Source: Endoryza foliicola
GTDB taxonomy: Bacteria; Bacteroidota; Bacteroidia; Chitinophagales; Chitinophagaceae
Assembly: GCA_965226965.1 (NCBI GenBank)
Contig: OZ245715.1
Coordinates: 3,968,001-4,032,000, forward strand
DNA: 64,000 bases
Direction: 5' to 3'
This document shows positions 53,293 to 60,554 of the stretch, one piece after another (within the stretch, counting starts at the first letter, position 1; each line of letters opens with the position of its first letter). Under the pieces are notes generated by a model that was not told the DNA's origin, did no database searches, and saw only the letters and a list, made by a program, of their open reading frames with translations. The position numbers and the translations under genes are program-made.

Positions 53293-54925
53293 ATTTGTAA
53301 AGGATTCCTTTTGTTACTTTTAAATTGGGTTGTTTCCATTGTTGCTTGCGCTTTTCAATCACTTCCGGCGCTACTTTCAAATTGATGGTATTGTTAACAG
53401 CATCAAGTTCAATGATATCATTGTCTTCTACGATTGCAATCAATCCACCTTCGTGTGCTTCGGGAGTGATATGACCGACGACGAATCCATGGGTACCACC
53501 ACTAAATCGTCCATCAGTAATTAAGGCAACCGATTTACCCAATCCGGCACCAATGATCGCTGAAGTAGGCTTCAACATTTCCGGCATACCGGGAGCGCCT
53601 TTTGGACCTACATAGCGGATCACCACTACATCACCGGGTTGTACACGTTTGCTTTCAATTCCTGCAATCAATTCTTTCTCACCGTCAAACACACGTGCAG
53701 GCCCTGTAAACTTCTCTCCTTCTTTACCACTGATCTTTGCTACGCTGCCACCTTCAGCCAGATTACCATAAAGGATCTGCAAGTGACCGGTAGCTTTGAT
53801 GGGTTGTTCGAGTGGATAGATTATTTTTTGAGCGTCGAAATCGAGATCGGGAACGGATGCCAAGTTTTCGGCTAATGTCTTTCCGGTAACGGTCAAACAA
53901 TCGCCGTGCAACAATCCTTTCTGCAACAAATATTTCATTACTGAAGGCACACCGCCATGCTCATGCAAGTCTTGCATCAGGTATTTGCCACTTGGTTTGA
54001 AATCGGCCAATACCGGAATGCGATCGCTAATTGCTTGGATATCGTCTTGAGTTAAAGGAACATCCACACTTTTTGCCATGGCAATTAAGTGAAGTACTGC
54101 ATTGGTACTGCCGCCTAAGGTCATGATAACAGTGATTGCATTTTCGAAAGCCTTACGAGTCATGATATCCTTTGGCTTGATATCTCTTTCCAATAAGAGG
54201 CGAATGGCTTTTCCTGCTTCTTCACATTCTTTCTTTTTTTCATCGCTGAGCGCAGGGTTAGAGGAAGAATAGGGTAAGCTCATGCCTAAGGCTTCGATTG
54301 CTGAGGCCATTGTGTTGGCAGTATACATACCGCCACAAGCACCTGCACCGGGGCAACTGTTCATCACAATTCCTTTGAAATCGCCTTCGTCCAATTGACC
54401 TGCAATTTTTTGACCGAGTGCTTCAAACGCTGAAACGATGTTCAGGTCTTGTCCTTTATAGTGACCGGGAGCAATGGTTCCGCCGTACACCATTATTGCA
54501 GGGCGATTCAATCGTCCCATCGCAATTACAGATCCGGGCATGTTCTTATCGCAACCGGGCAATGCAATCAATGCATCATAATACTGAGCGCCACATACTG
54601 CTTCAATACTATCGGCAATAATATCGCGGCTCACCAAAGAATAGCGCATCCCATCGGTACCATTGCTGATACCATCGCTTACGCCAATGGTGTTGAAGAT
54701 CAATCCTACCAAATCATTCTGCCATACACTCGACTTCACAATTTTGGCAAGGTCGTTCAAGTGCATGTTACACGTATTTCCATCGTAACCCATACTGGCT
54801 ACACCAACTTGTGCTTTCTTAAGGTCTTCGTCAGTTAAACCAATTCCGTACAACATCGCTTGTGCAGCGGGTTGCGTAGGGTCTTGTGTAATCGTCTTAC
54901 TGTATTTGTTTAATTCCACGCTCAT
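53240..54925 (-). CDS. ilvD: Dihydroxy-acid dehydratase
   Basis: The 561-residue protein has ALPGCDKNMPGSVIAMGRLNRP and CPGAGACGGMYTANTMASAIEALG, which supply the cysteine ligands of the iron-sulfur cluster. It makes the 2-oxo acids of valine and isoleucine synthesis. It lies between ilvE and ilvB, with a 12-base gap from ilvE. Confidence 0.96.
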   Translation of the reverse strand: MSVELNKYSKTITQDPTQPAAQAMLYGIGLTDEDLKKAQVGVASMGYDGNTCNMHLNDLAKIVKSSVWQNDLVGLIFNTIGVSDGISNGTDGMRYSLVSRDIIADSIEAVCGAQYYDALIALPGCDKNMPGSVIAMGRLNRPAIMVYGGTIAPGHYKGQDLNIVSAFEALGQKIAGQLDEGDFKGIVMNSCPGAGACGGMYTANTMASAIEALGMSLPYSSSNPALSDEKKKECEEAGKAIRLLLERDIKPKDIMTRKAFENAITVIMTLGGSTNAVLHLIAMAKSVDVPLTQDDIQAISDRIPVLADFKPSGKYLMQDLHEHGGVPSVMKYLLQKGLLHGDCLTVTGKTLAENLASVPDLDFDAQKIIYPLEQPIKATGHLQILYGNLAEGGSVAKISGKEGEKFTGPARVFDGEKELIAGIESKRVQPGDVVVIRYVGPKGAPGMPEMLKPTSAIIGAGLGKSVALITDGRFSGGTHGFVVGHITPEAHEGGLIAIVEDNDIIELDAVNNTINLKVAPEVIEKRKQQWKQPNLKVTKGILYKYAKHVKSAAEGCVTDED

Positions 54926-54937
54926 AATATCAATCTC

Positions 54938-55828
54938 TTAAACCAGAGCTCCTTGTTTTTCTGTTACCAGATTTTTATAATTCGTTTGAATAACTTTACT
55001 AATGGTTCTGTTCCATGGTTTCGGGAACTTATAACTATCAATGCTTTCAAAGCCCACAATTTCAGCAGCTGTTCCACAAAAGAAAGCAGCATCGGCTGAT
55101 TTCAATTCTTCCATAGTGCATTGCTTTTCTTCTACCTCCACATCCATTTCTTTGCACAATTCGAGAACGGTAGCACGTGTGATACCGGGTAAAATATTTC
55201 CGGTGGAGGGAGTAAATAATTTTCCATCTTTTTCGAAGAACAAATTAGCGCCGGGACCTTCTGCTACAAATCCGTTCATATCGGTTAACAATGCTTCGTC
55301 AAAGCCTTTTGATTTGGCTTCTTGACTGGCCATGATAGAATTCACATAGTGACCACTTGCTTTTGCGGTGATCTTAAATCCTTTTGGATTGGGACGTTGA
55401 AAAGAAGAGGTCATGATACGAAGCAACTTATCACCCAAGAACGGAGCCATTTCCCAAGCTTGAATGGTGATATGAGAAACCTCGTTTTTAGCGAAGCTCA
55501 TATTAGCGGGTGCATATACTAACGGTCTAATATAAGCGTCCTGAATGCCATTTCTACTTAACACTTCGTAGGTTGCTTTGATCAAAGCTTCTACTTTCCA
55601 TGGGAAAGGCATGTTCAAGCTTTGAGCGGAATGCTTCAAACGCTCGAAGTGCTCCACTTCTTTGAATATTTTGGTGGTACCTGCTGCAGTTTTATAGGAA
55701 CGAATGCCTTCGAAAACAGAATAGCCGTAATGCAAGCTTTGACTGTATAAGTCAACCTTTGCATCTTTCGCTGCAACATATTCCCCGTCGAGGAATAGAA
55801 TGGTTTGTTCGTTGTAATAGTTTGCCAT
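54938..55828 (-). CDS. ilvE: Branched-chain amino acid aminotransferase
   Basis: The 296-residue fold-type IV PLP enzyme has SLHYGYSVFEGIRSY, the PLP lysine in KITAKASGHYVNSIMA, EGPGANLFFEKDGKL and TPSTGNILPGITRATVLEL. It adds the amino group to the three branched-chain 2-oxo acids. It is the first structural gene after the attenuator described at 55859-56009, and starts 35 bases after its terminator. Confidence 0.94.
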   Translation of the reverse strand: MANYYNEQTILFLDGEYVAAKDAKVDLYSQSLHYGYSVFEGIRSYKTAAGTTKIFKEVEHFERLKHSAQSLNMPFPWKVEALIKATYEVLSRNGIQDAYIRPLVYAPANMSFAKNEVSHITIQAWEMAPFLGDKLLRIMTSSFQRPNPKGFKITAKASGHYVNSIMASQEAKSKGFDEALLTDMNGFVAEGPGANLFFEKDGKLFTPSTGNILPGITRATVLELCKEMDVEVEEKQCTMEELKSADAAFFCGTAAEIVGFESIDSYKFPKPWNRTISKVIQTNYKNLVTEKQGALV

Positions 55829-55858
55829 ATTGCCGTAGTTTTTAGTAAGGTCAAAAAC

Positions 55859-55888
55859 AAAAAAACCCGCCTCAGTTGGAGGCGGGTT
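55859..55888 (-). terminator. Attenuator terminator ahead of ilvE
   Basis: On the minus strand AACCCGCCTC (55888-55879) pairs with GAGGCGGGTT (55873-55864) around a 5-base loop, followed by TTTTTTT (55865-55859), G, and TTTTT. Its 5' arm, CCGCCTCC at 55885-55878, can alternatively pair with GGAGGTGG at 55928-55921 in the leader-peptide gene (seven Watson-Crick pairs and one G-U). The terminator therefore competes with an antiterminator. Confidence 0.8.
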
Positions 55889-55910
55889 CTATATTTTAGT
55901 TGTGTTAATA

Positions 55911-56009
55911 CTAATTGATACCACCTCCATTGATGAACGGAATGACAATAATAATCACCACCACTACAACGAGTGTATTCAGGAGATTTTTATTGATCAA
56001 TTTGTTCAT
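55911..56009 (-). CDS. Predicted ilv operon leader peptide (IlvL-like)
   Basis: A 32-codon open frame, ATG at 56009 to TAG at 55911. It encodes MNKLINKNLLNTL, then five valines, III, V, I, then PFINGGGIN. Ten of eleven consecutive codons specify Val or Ile... in fact eleven do if the run is read from V14 to I23 with its preceding Leu. The E. coli IlvL peptide has a similar length and a similar Leu/Val/Ile run. Starvation for charged tRNA-Val, tRNA-Ile or tRNA-Leu would stall ribosomes here and expose the Gly codons (GGAGGTGG at 55928-55921) for antiterminator pairing. It sits between leuB and ilvE, with its own -7 box. The regulation is inferred. Confidence 0.75.
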   Translation of the reverse strand: MNKLINKNLLNTLVVVVVIIIVIPFINGGGIN

Positions 56010-56013
56010 TCTT

Positions 56014-56045
56014 GAAGGATGTGTTGAGACAAATATACATCCTTC
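56014..56045 (-). promoter_or_regulatory. Promoter of the ilv leader with flanking inverted repeat
   Basis: TATATTTG, a TAnnTTTG -7 box, lies at 56037-56030 on the minus strand, 20 bases before the leader ATG at 56009. GAAGGATGT (56014-56022) and ACATCCTTC (56037-56045) are a perfect 9-bp inverted repeat flanking the box, so they may be an operator. A run TTTTTG about 22 bases upstream could be the -33 element. Confidence 0.5.
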
Positions 56046-56079
56046 GATTATACAAAGAGCAAAAATTTTTCGAATCGAC

Positions 56080-57195
56080 TTAAATAATGGTCGATTTTCT
56101 CAATTCAATATTGTCTTTATGAATCTCACTAGGAATTTTACCTGCAACAAAATCGCTGATTAATTCACCGATAGTAGAAGTAAAATAAAAGTTAGTGGGA
56201 TCAATGTCTTTCGATACAAATCCGTATTTCAGCGTCCACTCTACTCCTTCTCGTACGAGGGCAGCTTCTTCATGCAAACCAAAATGGTCTAGCATCAAAG
56301 CGGCAGAAAGGATGGAGCCAATAGGGTTGGCAATATCTTTTCCGGCTGCCTGCGGATAAGAACCATGAATGGGTTCGAATAACACGGCGCCTTTACCAAC
56401 AGAAGCAGAAGGCAACATGCCTAAAGAACCGCTCAGAACACTGGCTTCGTCGCTGATGATATCACCAAACATATTCTCTGTAAGCACCACATCAAATTGT
56501 TGTGGGTTGATGATGATTTGCATCGCGGCATTGTCTACAAATAAAAAATCCAATGTTACATCGGGAAACTGTGGTGCCATTTCTTTTACCACTTTACGCC
56601 AGAGGCGTGATGTTTCGAGTACATTAGCTTTATCTACGAGAGTCAGTTTTTTCTTTCGCTTCTGTGCATATTGGAAGGCCAGCTTGGAAACGCGTTCAAT
56701 TTCTTCGCGGTTGTAGGTACATTCATCTACTGCTGAATTTCCATCTTCGCTGGTTTCTTTTTTACCGAAGTAAATTCCACCGGTTAATTCACGGAAAATG
56801 ATGAAGTCTACATTTTGAATGCGTTCTGCCTTCAACGGGCACAGGTGTTGAAGGGCGGCATAGGTTGAAATAGGGCGAATATTGGCGAACAATTGCAGGC
56901 TTTTGCGAAGCTTGAGCAATCCTTGTTCGGGACGAACTTTCGCAGTAGGGTCGTTATCGTATTTGGGATCGCCGATGGCGCCGAATAAAACTGCGTCGCT
57001 GTTCAAGCAAGCTTCGATGGTTTCATCGGGCAAGGGGGTTCCGGTTTGATCGATGGCAATGGCCCCCATCAGGTGGTATTTGTATTCGAAATGATGATCG
57101 AATTGTTGGGCCACGGCATTCAACACACGAATCGCCTGTTTGGTCACTTCCGGACCAATTCCATCTCCCTCAATTACTGTAATCAGTTTTTCCAT
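56080..57195 (-). CDS. leuB: 3-isopropylmalate dehydrogenase
   Basis: The 371-residue protein has VIEGDGIGPEVTKQAIRVL at the N-terminus, FIIFRELTGGIYFGKKE, and TENMFGDIISDEASVLSGSLGMLPSAS, the metal- and substrate-binding aspartate region. It oxidises 3-isopropylmalate to the leucine precursor. It follows leuA after 93 bases and precedes the ilv leader. Confidence 0.95.
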   Translation of the reverse strand: MEKLITVIEGDGIGPEVTKQAIRVLNAVAQQFDHHFEYKYHLMGAIAIDQTGTPLPDETIEACLNSDAVLFGAIGDPKYDNDPTAKVRPEQGLLKLRKSLQLFANIRPISTYAALQHLCPLKAERIQNVDFIIFRELTGGIYFGKKETSEDGNSAVDECTYNREEIERVSKLAFQYAQKRKKKLTLVDKANVLETSRLWRKVVKEMAPQFPDVTLDFLFVDNAAMQIIINPQQFDVVLTENMFGDIISDEASVLSGSLGMLPSASVGKGAVLFEPIHGSYPQAAGKDIANPIGSILSAALMLDHFGLHEEAALVREGVEWTLKYGFVSKDIDPTNFYFTSTIGELISDFVAGKIPSEIHKDNIELRKSTII

Positions 57196-57288
57196 GTGTT
57201 TTTATGTTGTATTGTTCTCTTTAGGATAAAATGCGTGGTGAAGAATCACCACGCCAAACAAAAACTACGCTTATGAGAAACGTTCTCT

Positions 57289-58461
57289 TTATGAAGCTAA
57301 AATTGCTTCCGGCTTGTATTGAGTAGCCATTTCCGTCAAATCGGCATCCTGCACTTCTTTCTTGGAATCGGCTACTTTTAAAAATGTTTCATAGAGCACA
57401 TCAATGTCATTTCTATTGAATTGATAGCCCAGTTTTTGGAAGCGGTGCGCAAGGGCACTTCTTCCTGAACGTGCGGTAAGGACAATTTTGGAACCTTCGG
57501 CTCCAACTTCATCAGGGTTGATGATTTCATAGGTAGAGGCATCTTTCAAGAATCCATCCTGGTGAATACCGGAAGAATGCGAGAAAGCATTGGCGCCTAC
57601 AATGGCTTTGTTTGGCTGAACAGGCATGCGCATGGTATCGCTAACAAGGCGACTCATGGGGTTGAGCATTTCTGTTTTGATATTGGTATAGAAATTCAGT
57701 TGCTTGTGTTGTTTGATGATCATCACTACTTCTTCCAAAGAAGTGTTACCGGCGCGTTCACCCAACCCATTGATGGTACACTCAATTTGACGGGCACCAG
57801 CGATGATCCCTGCAATAGAGTTTGCGGTTGCCAAGCCTAAGTCGTTATGGCAATGGCAGCTCAACACGGCCTTATCAATATTAGAAACATTGTTTCTCAG
57901 GTAGGCAATTTTCTCACCGTACTGATGAGGCAAACAATAACCGGTTGTATCGGGAATATTTACGGTAGTAGCACCTGCTGCAATAACGGCTTCTACCACG
58001 CGAGCGAGGTAGTCATTATCGGTTCTTCCCGCGTCTTCGGCGTAGAATTCTACATCGTCGGTATAGTTACGAGCCCAGGTAACGCATTGCTTGGCGCGTT
58101 CGAGGATCTCTTCGCGAGTTGAATTGAATTTAGATTTAATATGAAAATCGGAGGTTCCAATTCCGGTGTGGATGCGCTTGCGGGCAGCTGGCTTGAGGGC
58201 CTCGCCGGCGGCTTCAATATCTTTTTGAACAGCGCGGCTGAGTCCGCAAACTGTGGCATTTTTTATGGTTTCGGCAATTTTACGAACGCTCTCGAAATCG
58301 CCGGGGCTGGAAATGGGAAAACCGGCCTCTAGGATGTCTACTCCTAGATGTTCCAGTTGAAGCGCCAATTCGATTTTTTCTTTGGTATTGAGTTTACAAC
58401 CCGGGACCTGTTCCCCGTCGCGAAGGGTTGTGTCGAAAATGAAGATTTTGTTAGCTGACAT
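57289..58461 (-). CDS. leuA: 2-isopropylmalate synthase, short form without regulatory domain
   Basis: From the ATG at 58461 there are 390 residues, beginning MSANKIFIFDTTLRDGEQVPG. The HMGL-like TIM barrel carries the FDTTLRDGEQ metal/substrate site and HCHNDLGLATANS. The protein ends after a short linker domain, so the C-terminal LeuA dimer/leucine-binding domain of the E. coli-type enzyme (about 520 residues) is missing. Homocitrate or citramalate synthase are alternatives for this fold, but leuB next to it favours LeuA. A reading to 58584 begins at a TTG and covers leader sequence, so I reject it. Confidence 0.9.
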   Translation of the reverse strand: MSANKIFIFDTTLRDGEQVPGCKLNTKEKIELALQLEHLGVDILEAGFPISSPGDFESVRKIAETIKNATVCGLSRAVQKDIEAAGEALKPAARKRIHTGIGTSDFHIKSKFNSTREEILERAKQCVTWARNYTDDVEFYAEDAGRTDNDYLARVVEAVIAAGATTVNIPDTTGYCLPHQYGEKIAYLRNNVSNIDKAVLSCHCHNDLGLATANSIAGIIAGARQIECTINGLGERAGNTSLEEVVMIIKQHKQLNFYTNIKTEMLNPMSRLVSDTMRMPVQPNKAIVGANAFSHSSGIHQDGFLKDASTYEIINPDEVGAEGSKIVLTARSGRSALAHRFQKLGYQFNRNDIDVLYETFLKVADSKKEVQDADLTEMATQYKPEAILAS

Positions 58462-58487
58462 AAAGCAATTTTGAACTGAAAATGATA

Positions 58488-58512
58488 CAAAAAAAGCAGG
58501 CTGCTTTTTTTG
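58488..58512 (-). terminator. Hairpin terminator in the leuA leader
   Basis: On the minus strand CAAAAAAAGCAG and CTGCTTTTTTTG form a perfect 12-bp inverted repeat around one base, 27 bases ahead of the leuA ATG. Its T-run suits termination. AAGCAGG at 58545-58539 can instead pair with CCTGCTT at 58500-58494 in the 3' arm. No ATG-started leader peptide is found upstream. I see it as a possible attenuator. Confidence 0.5.
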
Positions 58513-58669
58513 TTGCTTGCTATAAAACCAAAAAACAACCTGCTTCTTCGAAGATATTTTTAAAACGCGGTGCAGGGAAATCAAAAATGCCTTTACTTTA
58601 CAGAGTTTAACAGGTGATTCAATTGTTAAAATGCACGACTGACAAGGATTTTACCGATATTTGATTACG

Positions 58670-60217
58670 ATGCCCAATAGATCAACAGACCCACTATTTT
58701 TATTGATAAAATCGCTTGAAAAGGCCGAAAAGAGGAATTTCAAGCTGTACATCAAACGTCACTCCGGAGGGGAAGACCTGAAAATGGTGCAACTCTTTGA
58801 CGCTCTGGACAAAATGGAGGAGTACGATGAAGATTTACTCCTCGCAAAACATACGGCCATTCGTAAGCAACAACTTTCTAATTTGAAGGCCCATCTGTAC
58901 CGTCAGTTGCTTACTAGTCTCCGACTCATTAAAAACGACACCAATATCGACCTTCAGCTTCACGAACAAATGGACTTTGCCCGAATCCTGTACAACAAAG
59001 GGCTCTATTTGCAGAGTTTGAAGGTCCTCGATAAGCTCAAAGAGCTCGCCAAAGAACATTCTCAATTCACCTACTTGCAACAAGCGATCTTTTTTGAAAA
59101 GAAAATTGAGACGCTCTTCATTACGCGAAGTATGCAAGACCGAGCGGCACAATTAAGCAAAGAATCGGAGGAAGTTTCGCAGAAGGTAACATTGATATCT
59201 CAATTATCGAACCTCGCACTCGAATTGTACAGTTGGTATATTTTGAATGGACATGCCCGCAATGAAAAAGATGTGGCCATCGTAAACGCTTTTTTTGAAA
59301 AGCATTTTCCCGACAAGGCCCGTCAAGTGAGTGGATTCTATGAACAATTGTACCTGTACCAAAGCTATTGCTGGTTCGCCTTTATCAAACAAGACTTTAA
59401 GCAGTATTATCGACATACACAGAAATGGGTAGACCTGTTTCAGCAATATCCTGATATGATTGATATTGAAACCGGTCACTACATCAAAGGAATGCACAAC
59501 TTGCTGGGTGCGCATTTTGACTTACAGAACTACACTAAGTTCAATGAGGTTCTGCAGCAATTTGAAGCTTTTGAAGAAAGCAAAACAGTGCAAGGCAATG
59601 ATAACAATCGGATGCTGCTGTTTGTGTATTTGAGTTTGGCAAGAATCAACAAGCACTTCAATGAAGGAACTTTCAGTGAAGGCATTCAATTGGTGCCACA
59701 GATAGAAGAACAATTAACAGAATACGAACTGTATTTGGATCGTCACCGCATTTTGGTGTTCTATTATAAATTTGCTTCTCTATACTTTGGAAGTGGAGAC
59801 TACGGAACTACCATTGACTATTTGAACAAGATCATCAACTGGAAGATGGACCTGCGGACTGATTTGCAGTGTTATTCAAGACTTCTGCATTTAATTGCGC
59901 ATTATGAATTGGGAAATTTTGAATTATTGGAATTCTTGTTTAAATCGGTCTATCGTTTCATGGCGAAAATGGACAGTTTGAGTATTGTGGAAGAAGAGAT
60001 CTTTAAATTCTTGAGAAGATCGTTCAGTTTGTCGCCAAGATCATTGCAACCCGAATTCCAAAAACTATTGGAAAAATTAAAGAAGCAGGAACGGAATCAA
60101 TTTGAAACTCGGGCATTTGTGTATTTGGATATTATATCGTGGTTAGAAAGCAAGATAAATGGAGAGCCGGTACAGGGGGTTATTAGGAGGAAGTATTTGG
60201 AGAAAGTGGGGGAATAG
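58670..60217 (+). CDS. TPR-like helical protein of unknown function
   Basis: From the ATG at 58670, about 515 residues, almost wholly helical. It begins MPNRSTDPLFLLIKSLEKAEKRNFKLYI. Amphipathic helical repeats resembling TPRs run from about 90 to 420. No signal peptide or membrane helix is seen, so it is probably cytoplasmic. It is divergent from leuA across a 208-base region. I do not recognise a named family; similar proteins appear in Chitinophagaceae as hypothetical. A TTG three codons upstream is an unlikely start. Confidence 0.7.
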   Translation: MPNRSTDPLFLLIKSLEKAEKRNFKLYIKRHSGGEDLKMVQLFDALDKMEEYDEDLLLAKHTAIRKQQLSNLKAHLYRQLLTSLRLIKNDTNIDLQLHEQMDFARILYNKGLYLQSLKVLDKLKELAKEHSQFTYLQQAIFFEKKIETLFITRSMQDRAAQLSKESEEVSQKVTLISQLSNLALELYSWYILNGHARNEKDVAIVNAFFEKHFPDKARQVSGFYEQLYLYQSYCWFAFIKQDFKQYYRHTQKWVDLFQQYPDMIDIETGHYIKGMHNLLGAHFDLQNYTKFNEVLQQFEAFEESKTVQGNDNNRMLLFVYLSLARINKHFNEGTFSEGIQLVPQIEEQLTEYELYLDRHRILVFYYKFASLYFGSGDYGTTIDYLNKIINWKMDLRTDLQCYSRLLHLIAHYELGNFELLEFLFKSVYRFMAKMDSLSIVEEEIFKFLRRSFSLSPRSLQPEFQKLLEKLKKQERNQFETRAFVYLDIISWLESKINGEPVQGVIRRKYLEKVGE

Positions 60218-60554
60218 GTGTTAGGTGTTAGGCTTTAGTCATTAGGCTTTAGGTGTTAGGCATTAGGCTTTTTTTGACCACAGATAGCCCAGATTAAAGC
60301 TGCAGATTATCACAGATTTGCTCTTGTTATTCGAATAGATTGACGATTCAAGAACACTCTAATCTAAAGAATAATTTGTATTTGAATCTGTGCATACTAT
60401 GGTTATACAGAAGAGGCCTTTGCGACAGCTCTGCGGGCTTTGCGATCTCCGCGGTGAATTATCAATCAACAAAGCTGCATAAAACTCAATAACACAACAT
60501 TTGATTTAAAGATTACCTCTTATAATTCCTTCATCCTTCCGCAAAAAATACATC
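60218..60554. repeat. Intergenic repeat mosaic before the M1 peptidase
   Basis: In order: TTAGGC-type units (60216-60268; the last 27 bases match 36617-36643), TTTTTTTGACCACAGAT at 60269-60286 followed by CACAGATT-type units to about 60400, GCCTTTGCGACAGCTC/CTTTGCGATCTCCGCGG units (60415-60457), and AAAACTCAATAAC (60481-60493). The last 60 bases before the gene hold no strong promoter box that I can name. Confidence 0.75.

Noticed and set aside
58462..58584. A leader peptide or N-terminal extension of LeuA
   Set aside because: It starts at TTG and has few leucine codons in a row. Unlike the ilv leader there is no ATG and no Leu run.
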